From: Hydractinia symbiolongicarpus
Taxonomy: Eukaryota > Cnidaria > Hydrozoa > Anthoathecata > Hydractiniidae
Direction: 5' to 3'
Assembly (NCBI RefSeq): GCF_029227915.1
Contig: NC_079880.1
Span: 24,428,501 to 24,492,500, forward strand
Length of the DNA stretch: 64,000 nt
Each line of letters begins with the position of its first letter. Positions within the stretch are counted from its first letter, which is position 1. A program made the translations under genes and the position numbers. The notes under the pieces were generated by a model. It searched no databases, was not told where the DNA came from, and saw nothing but the letters and a program-made list of their open reading frames with translations. This document shows positions 38,053 to 51,400 of the stretch, one piece after another.

Positions 38053-39962
38053 AAATAGTAACGTAAAAATCCGCGTAACTTCTCAAGCCGAACAGATATT
38101 AACGTAAAAACAGCGTACTCATTTCAGCCGCACAAATTTTAACGGAATCCCTGTAACTATTTAAGTCGCACAAATATTAACGTAAATCCCCGTAACTATT
38201 TAATCAAACAAAAATTAACTTTACGAATGTTAATCCGCGTAACTATTTAATCGAACAAAAATTAACTTTACGAATGTTAATCCCCGTAACTATTTAATCG
38301 AACAAAAATTAACTTTACGAATGTTAATCCCCGTAACTATTTAATCGAACAAAAATTAACTTTACGAATGTTAATCCGCGTAACTATTTAATCGAACAAA
38401 AATTAACTTTGCGAATGTTAATCCCCGTAACTATTTAATCGAACAAAAATTAACTTTACGAATGTTAATCCGCGTAACTATTTAATCGAACAAAAATTAA
38501 CTTTACGAATGTTAATCCCCGTAACTATTTAATCGAACAAAAATTAACGTTACGAATGTTAATCCTCATAACTATTTGATCGAACAAAAATTAACGTTAC
38601 GAATGTTAATCCGCGTAACTATTTAATCGAACAAAAATTAACGTTACGAATGTTAATCCTCATAACTATTTGATCGAACAAAAATTAACGTTACGAATCT
38701 TAATCCGCGTAACTATTTAATCGAACAAAAATTAACTTTACGAATGTTAATCCCCGTAACTATTTAATCGAACAAAAATTAACGTTGCAAATGTTAATCC
38801 GCGTAACTATTTAATCGAACAAAAATTAACGTTGCAAATGTTAATCCGCGTAACTATTTAATCGAACAAAAATTAACGTTACGAATGTTAATCCTCATAA
38901 CTATTTGATCGAACAAAAATTAACGTTACGAATCTTAATCCCCGTAACTATTTAATCGAACAAAAATTAACGTTACGAATGTTAATCCCCGTAACTATTT
39001 GATCGAACAAAAATTAACTTTACGAATGTTAATCCCCGTAACTATTTAATCGAACAAAAATTAACTTTACGAATGTTAATCCGCGTAACTATTTAATCGA
39101 ACAAAAATTAACTTTACGAATGTTAATCCCCGTAACTATTTAATCGAACAAAAATTAACTTTACGAATGTTAATCCGCGTAACTATTTAATCGAACAAAA
39201 ATTAACTTTGCGAATGTTAATCCCCGTAACTATTTAATCGAACAAAAATTAACTTTACGAATGTTAATCCGCGTAACTATTTAATCGAACAAAAATTAAC
39301 TTTACGAATGTTAATCCCCGTAACTATTTAATCGAACAAAAATTAACGTTACGAATGTTAATCCTCATAACTATTTGATCGAACAAAAATTAACGTTACG
39401 AATGTTAATCCGCGTAACTATTTAATCGAACAAAAATTAACGTTACGAATGTTAATCCTCATAACTATTTGATCGAACAAAAATTAACGTTACGAATCTT
39501 AATCCGCGTAACTATTTAATCGAACAAAAATTAACTTTACGAATGTTAATCCCCGTAACTATTTAATCGAACAAAAATTAACGTTGCAAATGTTAATCCG
39601 CGTAACTATTTAATCGAACAAAAATTAACGTTGCAAATGTTAATCCGCGTAACTATTTAATCGAACAAAAATTAACGTTACGAATGTTAATCCTCATAAC
39701 TATTTGATCGAACAAAAATTAACGTTACGAATCTTAATCCCCGTAACTATTTAATCGAACAAAAATTAACGTTACGAATGTTAATCCCCGTAACTATTTG
39801 ATCGAACAAAAATTAACTTTACGAATGTTAATCCGCGTAACTATTTGATCGAACAAAAATTAACGTTACGAATGTTAATCCGCGTAACTACTTGATCGAA
39901 CAAAAATTAACGTTACGAATGTTAATCCCCATAACTATTTAAGTTGCACAAATCCTAATCCA
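38053..39962. repeat. 47-bp minisatellite with 799-bp higher-order repeat
   Basis: About 40 copies of a 47-bp unit containing TAACTATTTAATCGAACAAA and AATTAACTTTACGAATGTTA. The first three or four units (38053-38200) and the last are degenerate; the centre is highly uniform. Variant units (GCGAATG at 38410 and 39209; GTTGCAAATG at 38784 and 39583; CTCATAAC near 38569 and 39368) recur at a fixed offset of 799 bases, which is 17 units. A 17-unit block has therefore been duplicated. No ORF spans the array. Confidence 0.97.
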
Positions 39963-40438
39963 ATTCATTTCAGGGTGACAGTCGTAGCATAGTGCAAATA
40001 TAGAACGAAATTACGCCCGTCCTTTTTCCGTGATATTATCAAATTTGTTTAAAATACAAATGCCTGCCTATAATCGATGTAGGGCTTTTTCTACATTGGT
40101 TTTTAGCACATTCATAAAAAAAGAAACAAGAAATAACAAGAACAACGCGTTGAACAGAAAATTGTGGTCATTTTAATTTTTACATTTACATTTACGAGTA
40201 ACGAAAACAATCCAAAAAGATAACAATGAAATTGTGCGTATCCTATTAAAAACTAACTAGCCTCGTTTCCAGAGCGGTTTGTCTATTCTGACAAGCAATT
40301 CATCATGCAACATTCGCAACATATATTCAAGTATATTCAAATGAAGTTGAGCGAAACTATGAGAGTCAGTATACAGAAAATGCAGCATCCAACTGAACAC
40401 TTAAGAATGTTAAATGTACAAAAGCTCTTTATAATTGT
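39963..40438. other. Short intergenic stretch
   Basis: Between the 47-bp array and the UQCC2 3' end. The 76-codon plus-strand ORF at 40305-40535 is antisense to UQCC2 exon 4 in its second half and has no family resemblance. Confidence 0.45.
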
Positions 40439-43400
40439 TTATTTCTTTTTTCCTTCCTCTCTCATTCTTTCACCTAGTTTCGTGCTTCCGTACATTCTTT
40501 CCCACCAAGTTTTATGTGGTTGCACTTGCGCTTGACCTTCTAAAAACACAGAGAAAGCAGACACAATACTGATGTTTAGAAAAAAGAGATAAAGGTTGAT
40601 CTACAACTAGACGCACAGAGAGTATTCAGATATTTGTTGTGACAAAATCAACATTTTTTGACATTTGTCGCAAAAAAATATTCTTATTTTTTCATTGCTC
40701 CCTGAATTTAATTTTGCTGCTCACACTACAAAGGATAAAAACCCGTTCTATATATTAATATCTATACATGTTGGCCAAAAATGTCCCATAAGCGTTTTTT
40801 GCAGGCTAATATTTCATTTCCAGAAGTTTCAAATTTAAAGAGTAGTAGCCAGCCTTAGCATTGGGAAAAAAACTTAGAAAGATGTATTTACGAGAGCTTA
40901 CTCACCATTAGACAGTACTTCCCTATACACTTGTTTGTCTTGAAGTGAGTACGCTGTGTTATTGACACGAGGATACTATGAATGTAAAGAAAGTGGTTAA
41001 AAAGAAAAAAATTACATTGCTGTTGCACGACATTGATGTTGCAGATACAACATCAGACTTCTTTAGAAAGATGAAAAATAAAAAAATGTTCCAATTTGAG
41101 GAAGAAATCACAAATATTCGTGCGAATTTGCTTTGATAACAATTTGCAAAAATGGAATTACTAACTTTTGTGCTTAAAATAATTTTGAAATATATGCTAT
41201 GCAATTGATAGTTTGCAAAGAGGACAGAACTTTAACCTATGCAACACAGAAACTATAACAGAGAATTACAAATTCTATGCTAAAGGTCAAGTACCATCAG
41301 CAAAATTCAGAAGATGCAAATAAGCCATAAAAAGGCGTACTTTTGGAAAAGAGCAGAAATTATAAAGGATGAATGAGTGCTGTGAAGAAGGTCACGGGTT
41401 TTGAGAAATATGTATCTATATATTTTTAGCATAAATTTTTTTAATTTTTTTAAAAAAAGTTAAATTAAGTTTAAAATAAAACTTAACCTGATGTTGCCCT
41501 GTTTAATTTCGAAGCTTAACAAAATAATATGTATTTTCTTTATCAAACACGTTGTAGCAAAACCTTCTGTTGTTGAGAGTTTTTTCTTTTTAAAATAAAA
41601 GCATAAAAAGCATGTGTAAAACTACAAAAAGTCTTTAAAGCAAAACTATAAATATAAATGATATTCAGGAGAGTAAAGGAAATTTTTTTATCATCTTTGT
41701 GGAGACTGCATTGCAACAAGTAAGTACTTATGTCGAAATAAAGGCAAATTAGGAAGAATTTTTCAAAATAGCATTGATTGTTTTGCGAAATTTATGACAG
41801 AAAGGAATTTCAAAATCATTACATAAAATAAAAATACATAAAGTAAAAATATAACAATTAATTTAATTACCTTGTCTCTGTAATAATTTGTACTGATTTT
41901 CATCAACGCATCGACAGTTCGTTTTGCTTCATTGTGCTAAAATTTTAAACAAATGTTAATAAACATATTAACTTTGAGCTTGAAATGCCGGTACTGGTTG
42001 CACTAGCCGCACACATAGATTAATTTTTGGTCATACTAGCTTTCTACTAGATTGTTCTTCGAAAATAATATAAATGTTAAGAAGTTTGCAGCTTTTTCGC
42101 ACATGCATAAGCATTTCTGTAGGTAGAAAATATAAACACTGACGATGCAAATGATAACTATATATATTTGGGTCATCAAAAGTAGATTTATTAGAATGTT
42201 TTTTGCTAAAAAATGTTGGTACAATAGAAGAGGGACAAGCATGAAAAAAATATATTAATAGCCTAATACGGAAAGACAGATCTGACTGTATTAGGGACAA
42301 AAGTATATCACAGCATAGTTCAACTTCTTTAGATAAAGACTAAACAACAAAATTGCTGCTTTAGGAGCAATAGAAAAATACTAGTCGTTAGCCCGTGGAA
42401 AATCCGTGGAAAAAGACAGACAGACGCACAGACATATACAGGTACTATATAGATACATGGCAATGTTTGAAGCAGCATTTTAGCTACATCTGAGAAAAGT
42501 CCAGAAGTGTTGCAACCATTTTAATTATAAAAGAGGTTTTAGTAATAATTCCATTAGGTCTCAGTTTGCAATTAATGTGATGTTATATAACTGTGGAAAA
42601 ATGACACACTACAGAGGATCTGTTTTGCCAGTAAATAACTTTTTTTTGCTAAATCTTTCTGTCGTTTTTATTACATTTATCAATAAAAGGCTGACTGGGT
42701 GCACATCGCTCCTGTGTTTTATGCTTTACAACAGGAGATTAGTTCTAAGGCTGTGGTTCTTGTTTTAAGTTTTTTTGCCAAACTAAAAATGTATAAGCAA
42801 CTAACTTGGGCCATGGCAGGCATTATATAGACATTGTATAAGGTGCAGGCATTGTCAATAAAAATAACTAAGCCTATGGAAATTCAGGGCAATTCACCCC
42901 CTAAAAGATTCTCAGTCCAAGGTTCCTAATCCAGCATTTATAGTGTTAAAGTAAAATTCATAGTTTACACTTCTGTCAGTTTTTACAACAGCGCAGTTCT
43001 TACAGTTTGCTAGGAATTGTGTTAAACTCCTGTGGTCTAAGGGTAAGATTCATAAGAGATCCAGGTTCAAATCATGACAGGAGTTATAAGGACCAAGGTA
43101 ATGCCTCTCTTTAAGCATAGCACTTTGGTTTCTGTGGAGATACAATTTGCACGAGCAGTAGTTGAAAATGACATGAGAAGTAAACAAATGTATATAATGA
43201 TGCTAATTCTCAAATTTTAGGATACGTGCTCCTGCTATAGCATTTCTGATCATTAATTATATATCCCCCAACATATATAAACTTTTATTTTATAAATTAA
43301 CAATCACTTATGTGTCTTCCTTAAAGAAACTTTTAACAAGTCTTCTGTAAAAAAATGCACTCAAAATATCTTTTTTAAAGAAACAGTATCTTTACAAAAA

Positions 43401-44659
43401 AACAGCACTCTAAGTGTTCTGTCTCTTATGAAAAAACTTTACAAAAACAAGGCACTACGTATATATTTCTACAAATAACTAGCAATCTTACTCTAACATT
43501 TCCTATCAAAAAAATGGTTTACATTTTCTTATGAAAAAAATGGTACTTCAAGTATATCTATCTCTTTAAAAAAATGCATTACTCTAAGTCCACCATCTGT
43601 TACGACATTTTAAGCTATCTGTACCATCCCTTTAAGCATTTTTCACCTAAAGGGGCACGAAGCGATTTGAACGGCGAATTCGACGGCGATTTGTATCTGA
43701 GCATGAGCAGTTTTGTTTGTTTTAATTTTGCATCGAAATATTTGCTTCGCTGAAAAGTAGAAACGGTTCCTACTTTTTCCCAGCTAAAGGTTTCGCTGCT
43801 AGTGTTTGACCAATCAAAACACGGTTAACTAATGTAAACAACGAATTTGGCGCCTAATTTATTTTTGTCGTGAAAATTAAAAAGCAAATTCGCAGTCGAA
43901 TTCGCCGTTTAATTTGCTTCATGAAAATCCCCCTTAAAAGTGCTGGCAGATTTTACTTATTTTTCATTCACTTACCAAATATCATATTAAGGCTGTCATT
44001 AAAAATATGTTGTGTTCGCGTCCTCTGACTGACCCACTTTTGGTAATAAAAACCTTAGTCGGTAAGTCAGAAAAAAAACGGAAAAAAAATTCGCGAGATA
44101 TTTTTCAAAAACAAAAAACTAATTTATCAAAATTGACAAAAACTCGCGAAAATTTCTTAACATATTAACTTAATAAACATTAAGAAGTTTGCAGTTTTTT
44201 GCACATGCATAAGCATTTCTATAGGTAGAAAATATAAACAACAGACCACAGTAATCAAAGAAATTCAACCATAAAAAGAAATAATCGCCTAAAATAAAGA
44301 ACTTTTTTAGGAAGAACTAGAAGAATCTTGGATCTTATTTTATTTAAAAAAAAATTAATGTTAAGTTCTATGTCATGCAGAAAATGGTCTATACAAGATA
44401 TGGCTATATATGAATTTTACAGTGTGCCAGGATTTACTTTCATAAACACAATGTTTTGCTAAGTAGGTAAAAGTTTTTAGCTAGCTAGCTAGCATTCACT
44501 TACGTCAACTTTCTCGTTTTTCAATCTAGTATCAAAATTTATTCTAAGATGTTCGCCGAAATCTCGACCTGATCTGGTTTTGTCAATAGGCCACTTCTCA
44601 CAAACTCTAAGAAAATCTTTGTAAATTTTCCCCAAACCCTCCTTTGCAATGCCAGTCAT
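40439..44659 (-). CDS. UQCC2: Ubiquinol-cytochrome c reductase complex assembly factor 2
   Basis: Mitochondrial matrix protein needed, with UQCC1, for cytochrome b translation and early complex III assembly (known for the family). Exons on the minus strand: 44504-44659, 41871-41936, 40906-40975, 40439-40539; all GT/AG, phases 0, 0, 1. The spliced product is 130 residues; the human protein is 126. Visible signatures: YKDFLRVCEKWPIDKTRSGR in exon 1, ALMKISTNYYRDK in exon 2, running into YPRVNNTAYSL in exon 3. These match the family's F-L-x-L-C-E-x-W-P-x-D-x-T-x-x-GRD and NYYx-K-YPR pattern. The short basic C-terminal exon (KTWWERMYGS...) is the least certain part. None of the exons shows as a long ORF because each is 66-156 bases. 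Confidence 0.9.
43650..43937. mobile_element. MITE with AAGGGG ends and nested inverted arms
   Basis: The left arm (AGGGGCACGAAGCGATTTGA, then ACGGCGAATTCGACGGCGA) is complemented by the right arm (TCGAATTCGCCGTTTAATTT, then GCTTCATG...CCCCCTT). About 290 bases, no coding capacity. Confidence 0.7.
43988..44165. mobile_element. Half-copy of the TTAA MITE
   Basis: Starts TTAAGGCTGTCATTAAAAAT and is an inverted match to 1440-1572, including GTTTTTGTCAATTTTG and AAAAATATCTC-CGAA blocks. The other half of the family consensus is missing here. Confidence 0.65.
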
Positions 44660-45982
44660 GTTGCAAGGAAAGCAGCGTCGTCCAGATTGCGAAAACGGCC
44701 TGTTTACAACCAGGACAGCCGGATTATGTACGCATGGTACAATTATGTTTTTTTTTGCACTGGTTATGTCGTGGTGACCGGATTATGAACGCTGATATAA
44801 ATGGCTGGCCAGGCAGGCTGTGATTGTCATTTTCTTCGAACTTTTGTGAATTAAACATTCTCTGGAAGATAGAACACCCCTAAAAACTAGACATGGCGAA
44901 AGAAAAAAGTCTAGACGTAATTCTTAGTATAAACTACTCTTGTAGTAAATACATTTCAACATACATAATATACTTTGAAGTAACTAAATTTCACGGAACC
45001 TAAATTATTCTTTTTGCGGGAGTTAAGTTTGGTGAATCCCAAAATTTAGTATTTGCCACGAAATTTCGTTTCATTTGAGAACAACAACAACTTTCCCACC
45101 AGGGCTATCTGCTTGTCGGAATGATGACGAATGATAGAAAAGCGGTCGTCCCCGATTATATTTGTTTCGAACAATATTTGACTGTCATACATAAGCTGGC
45201 CTTCCTCGATTATGTGCGTTCTATAATAAGTGATAAATAATAGTAGGCTGTCGTATATAAACTGGTCTGCCCTGATTATGTTCCTTTTATAAGTGCCAAA
45301 TAATATTTTTTGAGTAATAAGCCGGCCCATCCTGATTATGTTGCCCTGATTATGTATTTTCTGCCCTGTTCTTAACCGGGGCAAGCTGCCGTACTTAATC
45401 AGGACAGCATTTATTATCCGGGCAGAACATACTCATGCGTTTTCCAAGAATTTGCAATAATAGCACAGCATCTAGTGCCCGTATATGATTGATCGTCAAG
45501 AAATTAAAAAGACCTACAATTTTTTGGTTTTAAAAAATAAGAAGTTGTCTTAAAAACGGAAAGAAAGTAGAAACTGTGTAAAATTGAATAAATAATTTTT
45601 TGTATTCTTGTTTGTAACACAATTTAGAATTGAAAACAACAATTGCAAAGTGATCCATAATACTTAATCCTGGTAACTAAATTACGGCACGAGCTGTTGT
45701 GGGGCTTGAAGAAGGAGAACGCGGGAAAGGGTGGTCTAAAATCTTTACGGTATAAGAAAAGAAGACAAGTCACAACGTGCGTAAACAAGAATGCATAAAA
45801 TGAGATTATAAGGTCATATACGGTAACTCTGACTGTTGAGCTTACTTCTGTTTCTCAAAATTAAATAAGAAATATATGTTTTACATTGTAAACTCTTAAA
45901 ATACTGATTAACTACGGTGTAGAAGCGTAGAACAGACAAAAGAGCTGCCATAGTCTGTGGCTAGCTAAAAGAGCTGATCGCT
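44660..45982. promoter_or_regulatory. Head-to-head intergenic region, UQCC2 / TDRD7-like
   Basis: The start codons of the two divergent genes lie about 1.3 kb apart, so both promoters are expected here. A tandem repeat occupies 45165-45345. A GC-richer patch around 45685-45740 is a possible TDRD7-like leader. No TATA or initiator element could be assigned. Confidence 0.4.
45165..45345. repeat. About 64-bp tandem repeat, 3 copies
   Basis: Units end in CCTGATTATGT and are spaced about 63-64 bases apart (CTCGATTATG at 45210, CCTGATTATG at 45274 and 45336). Inverted relatives (TTAATCAGGACAGC) follow at about 45395. It generates a 112-aa minus-strand ORF that is not a gene. Confidence 0.7.
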
Positions 45983-46787
45983 ATGGGTGACGGCTCCCCA
46001 GCAGAAATTTTAAGGACAAAGACTGTAAAGTTGCTAAGGTCAGTGTTAGTAACTAAAGCAAAAGTTGGTATTCCTCTTCACAGTCTTCCATTTGAGTATG
46101 AAGAAACAGCAAGTGATAAACTTAAGTTTAGAGAAATGGGATATGGCTCGTTGGAGCAGTTTTTGCGTGATATTCCAGATGTATGTACTGTCTCTAAAGC
46201 TCGTGAAGGGTATTTAGTTGTGAAAGGAATTCCATCAGAATCAGATGCCCATGTTTATAAGTTAGCAGTTGGTCAAAAAGCAAGTAAAAAGAAGAAAAAG
46301 CCCGCTTTTGCAAAATCATTTAATATTAGCCAAGTTAGAAGAAGAGCTTCACATTTTACTGGTGGCCATAAGCCAAATACTGGCCCGTCTATGAGAAATA
46401 CTTACACCAATAGTCCAAGAGGACAACCTTATGGATACGGAAACACACCTACAGCTAAATTATTTGGAAGTACATCTTTTAATCAAAAGCCCTACTTTAC
46501 ACTCCGTCAAACTCCATCATATAATCAGAGACAGGTTTCATCTATGATGCCTGCACAATCGATACCACCACGTTTCTTACGACAACAAGTGAACAGACCG
46601 AAAACCCAGCGAAGTTACTTTAACAATACAAATGATGTTATTGTGATATCAGATGATGAAAAACCAGCTAATTTAAAAAAGCCTAAAGGTTTTATTGGAA
46701 ATGCACGTTTGCCTGATGGGGAAATGATTATGCTTGGACCATCAACATCAACCCCTAATCCTACAGCACCTAATTTATCACCATCTG
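45983..46787 (+). other. TDRD7: TDRD7-like exon 1: LOTUS domain plus disordered tail
   Basis: Residues 8-80 (ILRTKTVKLLRSVLVTKAKV, then GIPLHSLPFEY, then MGYGSLEQFLRDIPDV) follow the helix-turn-helix pattern of the LOTUS/OST-HTH fold that binds Vasa or RNA in germ granules. A Lys cluster (KKKKKP) follows, then a low-complexity region rich in Ser, Pro, Tyr and Asn. Confidence 0.88.
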
Positions 46788-48373
46788 GTATGTAACATTT
46801 ATTTGTTCTAATGTAATTATGGTTATATTAAAGTAGCACCTTCTTTGGTAGATCATTTTTCCTTCTTTTTAACTAAATGCAATGTTGAAAAAACATGTGA
46901 CTCTGGAACAATCGAATAAATCCAGAACAACTAAATGACATCTTGTTTTAAAACTGAAATAAAAAGGAAACAAATAATGAGAAGACTGCCTCAGCTCAAT
47001 CAAAGATATTTTATAAACTGACGTTTTTCAAAAACATATGCTTTAATCTTTGTAATTTGTGAAAAATGAAAGAGAATTTTAATTATCAGAAAAGAGAGTG
47101 TGGGGTGTTACATGATACAACATATGATTTGATATTGTGATGTTTGAACATTTTAAACATCACAATATATAAACAAATAACATGACTGAGTGAGTGAGTG
47201 CTCAATTATCATGTTTCACACATTTTATCCCACTAGATTTTGTCACACTTTTTTCAGATTTATTTTATTGTTCTAACTTGAATCTTCCTTTTTGTTTCAT
47301 CATTTAAGAGTTCCACGTTTTAATGCATGCATGGCCACTTTGGAAAATGTATGATCCATGCCGTGTGTATTTCTCTATTTATAATTATAAATTTTTTTGA
47401 AAAACTAAAATCATAAAATTACCTAAAAGTTATATTATTTTAAAATAACTTTTCTATTTTGAAACAGAACTCTCTTCTATTGAAGCAAAGTTCCGTAACA
47501 TGATGTTGCAAAGAGGATGTGGGGTATGGTATGCGCGGATGAAGGAGGAGTACAAAACGATTAATAAAGTTGATGCTCCTCTGCAGCTTGAAGCCATCGT
47601 TGAAAAGCATTTTCGCCATTTTGTTGAAATAGAAGAGTAAGAATTATTTACAATTATTATTTTTTGCAGAAAGCTTTTCTAGGCTTACTAAGTATGTTCA
47701 AGCATTTATTACTTATGTAGCAATATTTACATGAGGGATTGACAAAAAGCTATGTGCATTTTTTTTCTCAAAATGTATGTCATAGTTTAAGTATGTATGC
47801 TGTAATTTAATGTATGCTACAACTTCAACTTGATTGCAAACTGACATGCAGACCCGAGTTATGAGGGCCGCAAAAAATTAAGAGGCCTGGAAAAAATTTT
47901 ATCTTAACCAATTCACCTTTACAATATCTATGCATTTATAAAGTTTGAATGCCCATCCCTTAACAGGTCTAAAAGTACTGATGATAGAAAATGTCAAAGT
48001 TTGATATCACTTAAATATGACATTTTAATTTTCTGCAGCATAATTGAATCTAAAGTTTTTTAAATGTGAATATCTTCAGAACGAAAAAAGCTTTCTAAAA
48101 AATTTAAAAAAACTTTTTGAGCTCTAAAGTCCAACATCATTTTATACCTTGGGTCCCCTTTAAGGAGAACTCTGGTAAAAAGTTTAAACACATGTTTAAT
48201 CCGATTTCATGATTTTTTAGGACTTTACCTAATTGTAAAATAACTGATTTTCAATTAGTTTATCATCATAAAACACTGGATGTTAAATAACTTTAATTTG
48301 ATATCATAACTTCAATAAACATTTTAGGAAGTGGTATTTCGTACAAGTTTTAAACTAATTATTCAACCTGCTA

Positions 48374-48411
<38 letters not shown>

Positions 48412-51400
48412 TCTCTGCTTAACGTCTGTTTCCATGCTAGCATGGGTTGGACAGGGTATATTAATGACCCTCTTCCAATCTGATCTAGACTGTGTTAAAT
48501 CTAAACTCAACTTCAGCTGTATCAAGTCTGTCCATATAACCTCCTGCCATATCTTTCATGGTCTACCTATTGTAGAAAAAATGTTGCCAGCAAGTTCGAT
48601 GCCATTTAAGGCTAGTTTTCATTTACCTGCATTTTCCACTGTATGTGAAAATTGCAAAAGTTATTAAAATTAGAAAAATGAAAAAAATAAAAAAAATAGC
48701 AAATAACAAAATTACAAGGGTTTAAGGGTGCACACAATATTAAAATCCTTTTTGTTAGGGGACTCCAATTTAATTAGTTGTTCTACAGGCCCGACCGACC
48801 CTAATTTTCATAAAAACAAAAAAATAATAATATCAAGCAAAAAAGTTTTAAAGATTAAAAAAAGGAAAAACAAGTCCTCATCCCATCTCGTGAAAATATA
48901 ATGGGCATAGAAGATAATCAATGATGTTATTTTTTGTTGGTTGAATATCAACAAGGTGAATCAATAACGTTGCTTTACTTAGGACCACTGTTGTTAATGC
49001 CACTGGAAGTTAATTCTTTGTTCATGGTAATTTGTTGCGATAAAACTAAAATGCGCGATGGGCTAATTTTGTAATCACAAAAATAGTTACATGATTAAAC
49101 AGAAGTTTTTAAATTTTTATGTGATTTATAACAAAAATTAGCTACTTTCACTAAAATGTTTATAATACATAATAATTGGGTAAGAAAGTGTAGAGACTTG
49201 GTAGTTCTTGGGGCAAAGCCCATAGGTAGACCAAGAAAGACTTGGCAGGAGGTTATAAGGACAGACTTGATACAGAGGAAGTTGAGTTTAGATCTAACAC
49301 AGTCTAAATCAGATTGGAAGAGGGTCATTAATATACCCCGTCCAACCCATGCTAGCATGGAAAACGGACGTTAAGCCAAGAATGATGATTACAAGCGAAA
49401 TACAAGACAGGTTATTGTCGTAACACCCTCCTTTATTATGATTAATATAAATGTTTAAAATTACGCTAGCTAAACTGTATTACAGTTTAGCTAGCGTAAT
49501 ACCATTTAGGAAAAATAATTAAAACAAGAACCCTCCTCCGTTATGAATTTTTAAAAAAATGATTTTACAGCTACGAAATACTTTAAATATTATCAACTAA
49601 ACAACAGTAGTCCGAAAAAGAATTTGCACTTAAATTTAGATCTTCCCATAAAACTGCGCAAAAAACATGAAAAAAACACTAAAATTGTTTGTTTTATTAT
49701 TTTAAGTAGGAGAAGTATAACTTGCTGTATAAGTTTCCAAACAGCGCAGGTATAACCTGCTGTAAAACTTTTAAAACAATACGAGTATATTCTGTACAAC
49801 TTTCAAAACAGCACAAGAATAATTCTTGCTGTATAACTTTAAAAACAACACAAGAAAATGTCTTTCTGCATAACTTTTAAAAACAAGTTTTTGAGCATGC
49901 AAGTATTGTTATTTTTCACCTTGAGAACTAGTTACATATTTTTATTAGTGAAGCAAATTATTATTGTTTTTCCTTTGCAACTAAAAAATATAAACTGCAT
50001 GCGTTATGCAAAAATACATAGAAAGGAACGGTTTTTGTAACACCCTCCTCTGTTGTTATTTTTATTATTTTTTTGGTTGCTCCGACCATACATTCTCCAT
50101 AACATTATTTTTATATCGCCGACCAACCGACCGTAACCTACTATCGACTTTGCCCGTAGAACAACTAATTAAATTGGAGTCGCCTTATCTAGGAGAAAAT
50201 GTGGTAGATTAAAAAGTGTATTTTTTATATCTCGAAATCGCAAGAAAATATTTAAATACAATTTTTATAATTAAATTCAAGAGTCAAGCCTTATATGCTA
50301 GGTTGCTCAAGGAGAAGGGAATTTTAACCCTTAAGTTGCTTGTATTACTGACACTGTATTACATTGTGAATCCCACCTTAACCGTCTGGATTGTGTATAT
50401 TACCAATCAGTTCAATACACTCAAATAGTTTTGGGTGTATTGAATAAAAGTGTTTTTTTTAGAAAACTTCTATACACAGTCCAATTAAGGATGTTGTTAT
50501 TTAGAGAAAGTGAGAATATGGTACAGTACTGTGAAAAGGTTTCTTAACATTGCATGTTACGCAGGAACCACAACAGCCCATGATGCGTATTTTTTTAACA
50601 ATTGTGGACCGTCCACGATAGATAAATTCAATTGTAACACAACAAAAATCGTATTAGTTCATCAATTAAATCAAAGACTGACTGCAAAAAAAAAATTAAC
50701 ACTTGCTGTTTTAATTTGTTGTCATAAAGCTAGCTAAATAATAGATTTTAATCGTTCGTCAATCAAAACATGATGTAAAAAACATTTCTGTCGTCGCTTT
50801 TCGTTTTTAAACTTTTCACATGCAATCTAAAAAAACATTTCTGTTCTCGTTATTCTTCTAACTTATGTACATCTTTAGACTATAAACAACTGACAACAAA
50901 ACAAGAACAACTAGTTGTTTATAGTCTCATAGCTGCCTTCATCAACAATGCAATTGCATTATTTTTTGACAAAATAAAGGAGAGCTATTGATATAAAGAC
51001 TACTTTACAGGAAAAGTTTTTTTCCTGTTGTAATATGTTAAAATAATTCACACTAAAAAGCGTGAAACTCTAATTGCTGATTATTTTCTTTAACATCAGA
51101 TTAAGAAACATAAAAGAAAAAAAATAAATGTGTGACTTCATAAGCAATACTTTAACTGGAAGAAAACATTTTCCTTGTTTTATCCTACTTCTTAATTTAT
51201 TTTTGTACACATTGTTATAAACAACAAAAAAGGCCTCAAATCGGACCAAAAATTTGCATCTTGCTGAACAAGCATCGGGTATCACATTCTCACTTACTCT
51301 TAATTAGCAACGTCCTTAATTGGACTGCGTATAAAGTTTTCTAAGAAAAACACTTTTATTCAATACATCAAAAATTATTTGGGTGTATTGAACTGATTGG

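Larger units (their letters stand above)
41937..44503. other. UQCC2 intron 1 with repeats
   Basis: It holds a direct repeat (42073 and 44179, sharing CACATGCATAAGCATTTCT and GGTAGAAAATATAAAC), a MITE at 43650-43937 and a half-MITE at 43988-44165, plus a fragment of repeat R1 (42381-42440). No internal gene seen. Confidence 0.6.

Noticed and set aside
38053-39962. CRISPR-like array
   Set aside because: Units are contiguous with no unique spacers; the locus is eukaryotic. It is a minisatellite.
45046-45384. 112-aa minus-strand ORF between UQCC2 and the TDRD7-like gene
   Set aside because: It is produced by a 64-bp tandem repeat and has no start context or family.
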